Part shown: in pieces, positions 1 to 6,346 of the stretch
How positions within the stretch are numbered: position 1 is the stretch's first letter
How the letters are laid out: every line of letters starts with the position of its first letter
NCBI GenBank assembly: GCA_031554725.1
Contig: JAVBUZ010000039.1
Location: 1 to 12,097 of the forward strand
DNA: 12,097 bases
Reading direction: 5' to 3'
Origin: JAVBUZ01 sp031554725
GTDB taxonomy: Bacteria > Bacillota > Clostridia > Lachnospirales > Lachnospiraceae
Made by a program: the position numbers and the translations under genes
The notes under the pieces: model-generated
Told to the model about the DNA's origin: nothing
Database searches by the model: none
The model's input: the letters and a program-made list of their open reading frames with translations, nothing else

Positions 1-32
1 AGTGAAAGTAAAAAAGATAAAGGGGAAAAGAA

Positions 33-41
33 TGGTATAAT
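33..41 (+). promoter_or_regulatory. Candidate extended -10 promoter for the GH43 gene
   Basis: The sequence TGG-TATAAT is a perfect sigma-A -10 hexamer (36-41) preceded by the TGn extension. No good -35 hexamer lies 16-18 bases upstream, which extended -10 promoters tolerate. Transcription would start near 48, giving a leader of about 160 nt before the GTG start at 209. The region is A/T-rich, so chance matches are possible. Confidence 0.42.
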
Positions 42-131
42 TGCACAAAAACATTAAGTGAAAATTAAAATAATATATTTTTATGTAAAATAAACAATAG
101 AAAAAAATATGCTCTTGTGGTACTCTTGAAT

Positions 132-159
132 AAGAAGTCGCGGAGGAAGGCTTCTTTTT
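132..159 (+). promoter_or_regulatory. Leader hairpin with T-run, attenuator-like
   Basis: AAGAAGTC (132-139) can pair with GGCTTCTT (149-156), including one G-U pair, around a 9-nt loop. A run of five T spans 155-159. This resembles a weak intrinsic terminator inside the GH43 leader. The loop carries a GGAGGAA sequence that looks like a Shine-Dalgarno but has no start codon at a usable distance. Whether it terminates transcription is inference. Confidence 0.35.
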
Positions 160-161
160 AC

Positions 162-188
162 AGCAAATTAGCCAAAAAGTAATTTGCT
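162..188 (+). promoter_or_regulatory. Leader hairpin just upstream of the GH43 ribosome binding site
   Basis: AGCAAATTA (162-170) and TAATTTGCT (180-188) form a perfect 9-bp stem around a 9-nt loop. The stem ends 7 bases before the AGGAGG ribosome binding site (196-201), so it could influence translation or mRNA stability. No known riboswitch signature was recognised. Confidence 0.4.
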
Positions 189-208
189 ACATAATAGGAG
201 GATATAGA

Positions 209-3200
209 GTGAGAAGGAAAAACAGAAAGTGTCTAGCATTTCTTATGGCATTAGCAATGTTAGCATCCATGGCAGGAACTGGGTATGGGGTTGATTTACG
301 GGTTAAGGCTCAGGAAACTGCTAAAATCAAATTAACAGACCAGGATATTGAACAGCTTGTAGAACCAACGACAAAAGTAAGGACATCCGTTCACGACCCA
401 TCAATTGTGGCGGGTGCAAATGGGGATTACTATATCTTTGGCTCTCATATGGGCGTATCTAAAACATCTGACCTTATGAATTGGCAGGTGGTAACAGGGG
501 AATCAAATACCAGCCCACTCTTTGGAGATGTGGATGGAAATATTGTTTCCTTTGATAAAGCATTTGTGGAAAATGCAAACAAAGAAATAGGAAGCTACAA
601 TATTGCAGAATGGATTTCAGGCCATACCATCCAAGGCAATATGTGGGCACCAGATGTTATATACAATAATTCTATGCAAAAATGGTGTATGTACTTGAGC
701 TTAAATGGTGCAAAGTGGAATTCGGCGGTGGTACTATTAACAGCAGATGACATTGAAGGACCCTATGTATACCAAGGGCCAGTAGTTTTTTCTGGATTTA
801 GCACAAGCGATTCTAGTAAAAGCTATAAAGATACAGACTTAGAGAAAGTAATTGGCGAGACCGAGGAATTGCCATCAAAATATAATCATATTAAGGATGA
901 AACATGGGGAGAGTATTTGCCACATGCTATTGATCCAGGGGTATTTTATGATGAAGCAGGAAAGCTATGGATGGTTTACGGTTCTTGGTCGGGCGGAATC
1001 TACGTATTAGAGCTCGATGAAACAAATGGATTACGCGATTATAGCGTTTCTTATGAAGACACCTCCAATCTTGGAAGAGGAATTACCTCGGATCCTTATT
1101 TTGGAACAAAAATAGCAGGAGGCTACTATGTTTCAGGAGAAGGTCCTTATATTCAACATATTGGAGATTATTACTATCTATTTGTTTCCTATGGATTTTA
1201 TAGCCCAGAGGGCGGATACAATATGCGAGTATTTCGCTCCGAAACACCAGATGGAAATTATGTAGATGAAAATGGAGCAAGTGCAATCTTTTCTAAATAT
1301 ATTATGAACTATAGTGCTATGGATGTTGGAAATAACCGTGGTCAAAAGCTTATGGGAAATTATAAGTGGGACACCATGGAAGTAGCAGAAGTAGCTCAAG
1401 GACATAATTCTGTTTTGGTGGATGCAGATGGTAAAGCATATGTTGTATATCACACAAAATTTGCAGATGGTACGGTAGGTCATGAAATAAGAGTTCATCA
1501 ACTTTTTATAAGTGAAACGGGCTGGCCAGTGGCAACACCTTATGAATATGCAGGAGAAACAATTTCTGCGACAGGCTATAATGTATCAGAAATGAAAGGC
1601 GATTATGATGTAATTGTTCATGATTTCCAGATAAACTATTCTGCCTTAGAATTCAAGTCTCCAGTTAGCATTACGTTAAATGAAGATGGTAGTATTTCAG
1701 GAGAATATGAAGGAAGCTGGAGCGCAAAAGCAAATACACCTTATGTAGATATTACATTAGCAGGCAAAGAATATAGTGGCGTATTTGTAAAGCAATTAGT
1801 AGATGGAAGTAACACAGAAGTAATGTGCTTTACCCTTGTTGGTAAGGATGGAGTTTGTGTATGGGGCTCTGGCTCACCAAGCGATGCTAGCGCAATTGCA
1901 CAAAACATAACAGGTAATGCGGTAGTTATGCCACAGATGACTTTGAGTGATATTACTCTCCCTACACAAGGAATTAGTGGCGTTGCAATTAGCTGGGCTT
2001 CTGATAAGGAGAATGTTCTTTCGGCTACAGGAAAGATGAATAGACCAGCTCAGGATGAGGTAGTTACATTAACGGCAACCTATGCAAAGGGTGACTATTA
2101 TTATGAAAAAGAATACAAGGTTTTAGTAAAGTCAACTGCTCAAAATGCACAGGAAGATATGCTTGTAGCAGCTTACTTTGTAGATGAAGACATAGATTTA
2201 GCAACGAAAATGGATGGAAGCTTATATGTTGCGAATCCATTTTCAAGTCAGGTTAGCGCAGGCTTAGATGTTTCAGGTGGAGTTTCTATCACCTTTGATG
2301 TAAAGGCAACTGGCGCAGTGCGTACCTTGGGTACCATACTCGGCTTTACGGGAGGTGGAAAGCTTTATTTCACCCCAGGCTCTTACTTGGGATATAATGC
2401 AACTGGCGGTTATTTTGATGCCAACATGAAGGATTATAGCTTGGTAGAGGATTATATTAAAGAAGCAGCTACAATTACTATTAAAATAGATGCTACAGGA
2501 TTTGCAGTATTAGTAAATGGCGAAGTTGCATATACAGAGGAAATTCTAGAGACGGAAAATGGCTCAGGAACTGTAAGTGACTATGCAGACTGCTTAAAGT
2601 GGTTAAATCAAACAGCAGATAAGCTTTACTTTGGATGTGGTTCGTGGTGGAGCGCAGTAGGCTGGGATGAAGCAAATTGCAGCATTAGTAATGTGTATTG
2701 CTACGTGGGGCCAATTGATGAAAGTGCACAGAGCAAGGATGTTGTAAGATATCAAAAGGATGAAGTGATACTTTTAAGTAATAGCACCTATATGGAAGAA
2801 GAAAATCCTTTCTATAAAAAGAAGGTGGATAGTATTGAACTTTCTTATGAAATTTCAATAGCTGAGGAAGCAGCAAAAAATGGCTGGGATGGAATTTTTA
2901 GCTTCTTTAATTCACAGACCGGTGGTAGAGTATCCATTCAGACAGCACCTTATATTTGCTATAACGATGCAAATGGAAGATGGATGGACATCAATCAGCC
3001 AGGAATGATAGGTGGAGAAAATGCAATTGTTGCTTCGGCACCAGGTGAAAAGGATAGCTTTGTTTTAAACATTACCTCTAATGGGGTTACCATGACCAAG
3101 AACGGAGAAGAAATTGCGATTGCAATAAATAGCTCTGGCGCCTCATATGAAGAAATCATTACTTATATTACAAAATGTGATGTACTAACTTGGGGCGTAG

Positions 3201-4744
3201 GACTAGCAAAAAGCTCTTATTGGAATACCGAGATTTGTACATTGACGAACGTTTCTTTTTCTTCTGTAGAAGAGGAAGCACCTGAAACGCCAGGGGAATA
3301 TGATGAAATCACCTATTCAAAAGAGCAAGTAGAGCTTTCTAGTAATAGTGACATAACTTATGAAGAAAATCCTTTCTTTGGAAAAAATATTGAGAACCTA
3401 GGAATTGAGTATAAAATCAATTTAAAAGAAGGGGCAGCTCAAAATGGCTGGGATGGTATCTTTAGTTTCTTTAATTCTAGCACTAAGGGAAGGGTATCTA
3501 TTCAAACAGCACCATATGTTTGCTTCAATGATGGAAATGGCAAATGGCTAGATGCAAATCAGCCAGGAGCAGGTGGAATGGATGCTATAGTGGGCTGTGA
3601 GCCAGGAACAGAATACCTATTCTATATAGAAATTACAAAGGATGGGGTTACAGCAACAATCGATGGAGAAACTATTGATGTGGCTGTGAATTCTTCTGGG
3701 GCAGTCTATAAGGACATTCTTTCTTATATAACTGAGTGTGAGAGCTTAACATGTGGTGTAGGACAGGCAGAAAGCTCCTATTGGTGGACTGAAATCTGCG
3801 ATCTAAGTGACATAACCATCTGGTCGGGTGAAAGAAAACCAGCCGACCCAGTAGATCCAGTAGACCCAGTAGACCCAGTAAAACCTATTGAGCCAGAAAA
3901 GCCAGTTAACCCAGAGACACCAGCTAATACTGGTAGTTCAGATAACACAAATAGTAACAGCAATTCAAATGGCACAAATGAAACAACAAGTGCTACCGAA
4001 GTAGTTAATAATATGAGCGAGGAAACTACAAAGAAAAATACGGGAAAAGTTACCACCGCAGATATAGCAAAAATTGCAGAAGTTGTTGCAGATAATAATG
4101 AAAAGGCAGTAATTTCAGTGGTCGGCCCAACAACGAATGCAGGGGCAGGAGTAGTGGGAATTCAGCTTGCAAGTGGAACTGTATTTAGAAATAAAGAAGG
4201 TATTTTGATACCACTTGATACCGTAAAGATGTATGTTGAAAAAGAAGGTACATTCTACGAAGAGCAGGTAGTAAGAATAAACGATGCACTATCTCAAAAT
4301 GGCATTTCACTTCCAGAAGGATGTGTTATGGATATAGTAGAAGCGTATTTCACAGGCGCAAATGGTGGAAAGTTAAATTGTGATGGAAGTGTTACAGTAG
4401 CCTTTAGCTTCCCAGAAGGAACATCGGGAGACACGCATACCTTTGTTATATATCATTTAACAGATGAAGGGGTGCTTGAAACATTTATACCAGATTTAAA
4501 CGATGGAAGTCTTGAAGTAAATGTAAAAAGCTTTAGTCCATTTGCAATAGTAGCAAAAGCCATTGTAGCAGAGGTAGTAGCAGACCCTATAATAGCTGAT
4601 ATGGAAAAAGATATTGTAGAAGTAGGCACACCAGTTGCAGAAAAAATAAGTAATGATGTAGCCATTTATGTTATTATTATCGCGGTTATACTTTTTGTAG
4701 GTGGTGCAGTTATTTTGTATTCGCAAAAAAGAAGAAAGCTGTAG
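209..4744 (+). CDS. Secreted, membrane-anchored GH43 glycoside hydrolase, probable arabinanase, multi-module
   Basis: Probable extracellular arabinan-degrading enzyme acting on pectin side chains at the cell surface. The GTG start follows AGGAGG (196-201) by 7 nt. Modules in order: signal peptide 1-34 (basic start, hydrophobic core, VKA then Q); GH43 beta-propeller about 58-455; GH43_C-like domain about 462-556; atrophied bacterial Ig domain about 563-642; LamG/concanavalin-like module 650-835; two related modules 848-1019 and 1036-1206; DPV-rich and Asn/Ser/Thr-rich linker about 1208-1275; beta-rich domain about 1282-1450; transmembrane helix about 1484-1505; tail KRRKL. GH43 residues seen: D63 in HDPS (expected base), D149 in WAPD or D242 in HAIDPG (one the pKa modulator), E311 in GEGP (expected acid), and H399 in GHNS (metal-site type). 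There is no LPXTG motif. The GH43 call is firm. Endo-arabinanase, rather than arabinofuranosidase or xylosidase, is inferred from the GHNS motif and the GH43_C-like domain. Confidence 0.85.
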   Translation: MRRKNRKCLAFLMALAMLASMAGTGYGVDLRVKAQETAKIKLTDQDIEQLVEPTTKVRTSVHDPSIVAGANGDYYIFGSHMGVSKTSDLMNWQVVTGESNTSPLFGDVDGNIVSFDKAFVENANKEIGSYNIAEWISGHTIQGNMWAPDVIYNNSMQKWCMYLSLNGAKWNSAVVLLTADDIEGPYVYQGPVVFSGFSTSDSSKSYKDTDLEKVIGETEELPSKYNHIKDETWGEYLPHAIDPGVFYDEAGKLWMVYGSWSGGIYVLELDETNGLRDYSVSYEDTSNLGRGITSDPYFGTKIAGGYYVSGEGPYIQHIGDYYYLFVSYGFYSPEGGYNMRVFRSETPDGNYVDENGASAIFSKYIMNYSAMDVGNNRGQKLMGNYKWDTMEVAEVAQGHNSVLVDADGKAYVVYHTKFADGTVGHEIRVHQLFISETGWPVATPYEYAGETISATGYNVSEMKGDYDVIVHDFQINYSALEFKSPVSITLNEDGSISGEYEGSWSAKANTPYVDITLAGKEYSGVFVKQLVDGSNTEVMCFTLVGKDGVCVWGSGSPSDASAIAQNITGNAVVMPQMTLSDITLPTQGISGVAISWASDKENVLSATGKMNRPAQDEVVTLTATYAKGDYYYEKEYKVLVKSTAQNAQEDMLVAAYFVDEDIDLATKMDGSLYVANPFSSQVSAGLDVSGGVSITFDVKATGAVRTLGTILGFTGGGKLYFTPGSYLGYNATGGYFDANMKDYSLVEDYIKEAATITIKIDATGFAVLVNGEVAYTEEILETENGSGTVSDYADCLKWLNQTADKLYFGCGSWWSAVGWDEANCSISNVYCYVGPIDESAQSKDVVRYQKDEVILLSNSTYMEEENPFYKKKVDSIELSYEISIAEEAAKNGWDGIFSFFNSQTGGRVSIQTAPYICYNDANGRWMDINQPGMIGGENAIVASAPGEKDSFVLNITSNGVTMTKNGEEIAIAINSSGASYEEIITYITKCDVLTWGVGLAKSSYWNTEICTLTNVSFSSVEEEAPETPGEYDEITYSKEQVELSSNSDITYEENPFFGKNIENLGIEYKINLKEGAAQNGWDGIFSFFNSSTKGRVSIQTAPYVCFNDGNGKWLDANQPGAGGMDAIVGCEPGTEYLFYIEITKDGVTATIDGETIDVAVNSSGAVYKDILSYITECESLTCGVGQAESSYWWTEICDLSDITIWSGERKPADPVDPVDPVDPVKPIEPEKPVNPETPANTGSSDNTNSNSNSNGTNETTSATEVVNNMSEETTKKNTGKVTTADIAKIAEVVADNNEKAVISVVGPTTNAGAGVVGIQLASGTVFRNKEGILIPLDTVKMYVEKEGTFYEEQVVRINDALSQNGISLPEGCVMDIVEAYFTGANGGKLNCDGSVTVAFSFPEGTSGDTHTFVIYHLTDEGVLETFIPDLNDGSLEVNVKSFSPFAIVAKAIVAEVVADPIIADMEKDIVEVGTPVAEKISNDVAIYVIIIAVILFVGGAVILYSQKRRKL
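2750..3826 (+). repeat. Tandem duplicated module inside the GH43 gene (two copies)
   Basis: Copy A covers 2750-3265 (residues 848-1019) and copy B 3314-3826 (residues 1036-1206), with a short acidic linker between them. Shared blocks include NGWDGIFSFFNS, GRVSIQTAPY, NQPG, NSSGA-Y and the end pattern GVG-A-SSYW-TEIC. Similarity is also visible in the DNA, as in the shared stretch starting AATGGCTGGGATGG. The fold looks LamG-like, suggesting glycan binding, but the family was not identified. The preceding LamG-like module (650-835) ends with a comparable SWWSAVGWDEANCSISNV pattern and may be a diverged third copy. Confidence 0.8.
3845..3880 (+). repeat. Four 9-bp repeats encoding Asp-Pro-Val
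   Basis: Four consecutive 9-bp units, GACCCAGTA with one GATCCAGTA variant, encode (DPV)x4 at the start of the Pro-rich linker between the binding modules and the C-terminal region. Such arrays usually form extended spacers in surface proteins, and their copy number can vary by slippage. Confidence 0.85.
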
Positions 4745-4762
4745 GTATTTAGAGCGGAAAAA

Positions 4763-4791
4763 GCCCTAGGCCCTAGGCGGCCCCTGGGCGG
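4763..4791 (+). other. GC-rich hairpin segment downstream of the GH43 gene
   Basis: 24 of 29 bases are G or C in otherwise A/T-rich surroundings. CCCTAGG occurs twice in tandem (4764-4770, 4771-4777). GCCC (4770-4773) pairs with GGGC (4786-4789), and AGG (4775-4777) with CCT (4783-4785), leaving T4774 bulged. It begins 19 bases after the GH43 stop codon, where a terminator is expected, but no T-run follows. It could be a 3' stabilising stem, a Rho-independent stop of unusual form, or foreign sequence. Confidence 0.45.
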
Positions 4792-4823
4792 ATAAGATAA
4801 AGTCCTGAATATTGTACTTTAAA

Positions 4824-4883
4824 ATTGTTATTCTACTTTCAGAAACAGGAAATCAACAGTTTGTCTGAAAGTGAGGTAACAAT
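4824..4883 (+). promoter_or_regulatory. Long hairpin enclosing the ribosome binding site of the 33-aa ORF
   Basis: Positions 4824-4842 pair with 4865-4883: 15 Watson-Crick pairs, 3 G-U pairs and one C-A mismatch over 19 positions. An inner AAAC/GTTT stem (4843-4846 with 4859-4862) continues it. The GAGG Shine-Dalgarno (4873-4876) lies on the 3' arm in the weakest part of the stem, and the arm ends on the base before the ATG at 4884. This arrangement would hide the ribosome binding site until opened, for example by a protein, an RNA or temperature. No known riboregulator family was recognised. Confidence 0.65.
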
Positions 4884-4985
4884 ATGAAGGGATATATAAC
4901 AGCAAGTGGATATATGGGGTTCGTAAATGGAAACTATATTTTATTTGTAAGTGAAGAGGATTATAAAGAATATATTACCGATTAG
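4884..4985 (+). CDS. Tyr-rich 33-residue protein of unknown function
   Basis: Reads MKGYITASGYMGFV, then NGNYILFVSEEDYKEYITD, then TAG. It contains five Tyr and two Phe in 33 residues, an N-terminal half rich in Gly and Tyr, and an acidic C-terminal half (EEDYKEY). The ATG is preceded by GAGG at a 7-nt spacing, but this site lies within the stem at 4824-4883, and the stop codon lies within the stem at 4974-5003. I recall similar short G-Y-M-G / LF-SEEDY proteins annotated as hypothetical in Clostridia but cannot verify this. It has no transmembrane segment or signal peptide. The function is unknown; it could be a regulatory peptide or a small cytosolic protein. Confidence 0.6.
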   Translation: MKGYITASGYMGFVNGNYILFVSEEDYKEYITD

Positions 4986-5003
4986 GGTTTCCTAATCGGT
5001 AAT
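4974..5003 (+). terminator. 13-bp hairpin overlapping the stop codon of the 33-aa ORF
   Basis: ATTACCGATTAGG (4974-4986) pairs perfectly with CCTAATCGGTAAT (4991-5003) around a GTTT loop. The TAG stop (4983-4985) lies within the left arm. The following bases, TTGCTGTTT, form only a broken T-tract. The stem is therefore a probable but not ideal intrinsic terminator; a 3' protective stem is the alternative. Confidence 0.6.
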
Positions 5004-5027
5004 TTGCTGTTTAAAGGAAATTCCACT

Positions 5028-5056
5028 TTACTAGGTGGAGGACAATGTGGTATTAT
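5028..5056 (+). promoter_or_regulatory. Candidate promoter for the sugar kinase gene
   Basis: TTACTA (5028-5033), a 17-nt spacer and TATTAT (5051-5056) with a TGG extension at 5048-5050. The start would be near 5063, just before the palindrome at 5069-5082. A second, equally weak option is TTGGTA (5098-5103), 16 nt, TATATT (5120-5125). The sequence alone does not decide between them. Confidence 0.3.
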
Positions 5057-5068
5057 ATACTCATGAAA

Positions 5069-5082
5069 TGTAAGTGCTTACA
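5069..5082 (+). promoter_or_regulatory. cre/LacI-family-like operator upstream of kdgK
   Basis: TGTAAG-TG-CTTACA is a 6-bp inverted repeat. It fits the Bacillus CcpA cre consensus TGWAANCGNTNWCA at all but one position, having T instead of the central C. LacI/GalR-family repressors, including CcpA and the uronate repressor KdgR of Firmicutes, bind such palindromes. It lies 83 bp before the kinase start codon, so carbon-source control of the kinase is a reasonable inference. Confidence 0.55.
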
Positions 5083-5164
5083 AAGCATTTATTCAATTTG
5101 GTACAAGTTACAAAACATTTATATTTTCTATAGAATAGTTTGTTTCAGGAAAGGAACGAAAAAG

Positions 5165-6187
5165 ATGAAAAAAGACTTTGATTTAGTTTCATTAGGAGAA
5201 TTAATGTTACGTTTGTCCCCACCAGATAATGAAAGAATAACTAGGGGTGGCAGCTTTTATAAACAGGTAGGTGGAGCAGAAATGAATGCCATCACTGGAA
5301 CTGCTATGTTAGGTCTAAGATGTGGAATTATCTCCAAACTTCCAGCAAACGATTTGGGAACCTATGTAAAAAATCGCGTACGTCTTTGTGGTGTTAGTGA
5401 TGATTACTTGGTATATGATGATAGTAAAGATGCAAGACTTGGAGTTTACTACTATGAAAATGGTGCATATCCTAGAAAGCCAAGAATCGTTTATGATAGA
5501 AAAAATACTTCTATTAATAAGATTAGTACTGCTGACTATACAGATGAGTTATATAAATCAGCAAGATGCTTCCACACCAGTGGCATTACTCTAGCCCTTA
5601 GCCCAGAATGTCGTAGTGTTGCAATTGAAATGATGAAACGTTTTAAGGAGCAGGGAGCGATGATTTCCTTTGACGTTAACTTTAGAGGAAACCTATGGAG
5701 CGGTCCAGAAGCAAAGGAATGTATTGAAAGCATACTTCCATATGTAGATATTTTCTTTTGCTCAGAAGATACAGCAAGACTTACCTTCTTAAAAGAAGGA
5801 GATGTAAAGTCTATTATGAAGAGTTTTACTGAGGATTACCCAATATCTATTGTTGCTGCTACTCAGCGAGTAGTTCATAGCCCAAAACGTCATTCCTTTG
5901 GTTCTGTTTTTTATAGTGCAAAAGAAGATAAGTTTTATGAAGAAGCGCCATATGCAGATATTGAAGTAGTAGATAGAATTGGTAGTGGTGATGCTTATAT
6001 TTCTGGGGTGCTCTATGGTCTTTTAGCACATGACGGCGACTATCAAAAAGCAATGGAATACGGAAATGCAACCAGCGCTCTTAAAAATACAATACCAGGC
6101 GATTTGCTTTCCACTGATTTAAAGGAAATAGAAGGAATTATTAAAGAGCATAAATCAACGGGTAGAATTGCTGAGATGGATAGATAA
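5165..6187 (+). CDS. kdgK: PfkB-family sugar kinase, probable 2-keto-3-deoxygluconate kinase
   Basis: Cytoplasmic ATP-dependent kinase of 340 residues, predicted to phosphorylate 2-keto-3-deoxygluconate (KDG) from uronate/pectin breakdown. PfkB marks: GELMLRL near the N-terminus, the VGGAEMN substrate motif at 35-41, and the C-terminal signature DRIGSGDA with catalytic base D276. The block GVYYYENG...RKPRIVYDRKNTS resembles the sugar-acid-binding region of KDG kinases, which favours kdgK over fructokinase or ribokinase. The ATG at 5165 follows AGGAAAGGAA. An upstream in-frame ATG at 5045 would add 40 residues of Tyr/Ile/Cys-rich sequence unlike any kinase, so I reject it. No KDG-6-phosphate aldolase gene adjoins. 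The cre/LacI-like palindrome upstream suggests catabolite or uronate control. The PfkB family is certain; the exact substrate is less so. Confidence 0.78.
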   Translation: MKKDFDLVSLGELMLRLSPPDNERITRGGSFYKQVGGAEMNAITGTAMLGLRCGIISKLPANDLGTYVKNRVRLCGVSDDYLVYDDSKDARLGVYYYENGAYPRKPRIVYDRKNTSINKISTADYTDELYKSARCFHTSGITLALSPECRSVAIEMMKRFKEQGAMISFDVNFRGNLWSGPEAKECIESILPYVDIFFCSEDTARLTFLKEGDVKSIMKSFTEDYPISIVAATQRVVHSPKRHSFGSVFYSAKEDKFYEEAPYADIEVVDRIGSGDAYISGVLYGLLAHDGDYQKAMEYGNATSALKNTIPGDLLSTDLKEIEGIIKEHKSTGRIAEMDR

Positions 6188-6217
6188 ATTTTGGCATAAA
6201 GCAGAACTTAAAAGAAC

Positions 6218-6246
6218 TTGACATTTGGAAAAATGTAGTCTACAAT
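6218..6246 (+). promoter_or_regulatory. Sigma-A promoter of the DEAD-box helicase gene
   Basis: A perfect TTGACA (6218-6223), a 17-nt spacer and TACAAT (6241-6246). It starts 30 bp after the kinase stop codon and predicts a transcription start near 6253, giving a leader of about 94 nt before the ATG at 6347. It is the best-matching promoter in the window. Confidence 0.85.
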
Positions 6247-6267
6247 GAAGCGTATTCGTTAAGTTGA

Positions 6268-6300
6268 CAACGTCCACTTCTAATGGGGGGCGTTGTTTTT
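6268..6300 (+). terminator. Leader terminator/attenuator ahead of the helicase
   Basis: CAACGTCC (6268-6275) pairs with GGGCGTTG (6288-6295), with one T-G pair, and is followed by TTTTT (6296-6300). It lies between the promoter and the ribosome binding site, so it would stop transcription after about 48 nt unless bypassed. A second hairpin follows at once: GCGTC-TTGC (6301-6309) with GCAA...ACGC (6315-6325). Leader-based control is common for cold-shock DEAD-box helicase mRNAs, but the mechanism here is inferred. Confidence 0.6.
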
Positions 6301-6346
6301 GCGTCTTGCTTTATGCAAAGAACGCTAAGAAAGGAAATTGTATTTA

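Larger units (their letters stand above)
6194..6316 (+). repeat. 10-bp inverted repeat flanking the helicase promoter and leader
   Basis: GCATAAAGCA (6194-6203) is exactly complementary to TGCTTTATGC (6307-6316). The arms bracket the promoter at 6218-6246 and the leader hairpin at 6268-6300. Only a transcript reading through from kdgK would contain both arms; the helicase's own transcript would contain only the right one. It may be coincidental. Confidence 0.35.

Noticed and set aside
109..129. Leader peptide MLLWYS upstream of the GH43 gene
   Set aside because: No ribosome binding site before the ATG and no run of regulatory codons.
3778..4056. Minus-strand ORF rich in Gly-Ser-Thr repeats
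   Set aside because: It is the antisense reading of the DPV repeat and Asn/Ser linker; low complexity, no ribosome binding site.
4550..4744. Sortase LPXTG motif in the GH43 protein
   Set aside because: No LPXTG or close variant is present before the C-terminal helix.
4812..4834. Promoter for the 33-aa ORF (TTGTAC ... TATTCT)
   Set aside because: The spacer would be only 11 nt; no acceptable pair was found, so this transcript's promoter remains unknown.
5045..5164. ATG at 5045 as the start of the sugar kinase, with GGTGGAGG just upstream
   Set aside because: The extra 40 residues are Tyr/Ile/Cys-rich and unlike any PfkB N-terminus. GGAGG is only 3 nt from that ATG, whereas ATG 5165 has AGGAAAGGAA and begins the family's usual first strand.
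6338..6346. TTG at 6338 as the helicase start
   Set aside because: It is one base from the AAGGAA ribosome binding site; ATG 6347 has a workable spacing and fits the family N-terminus.
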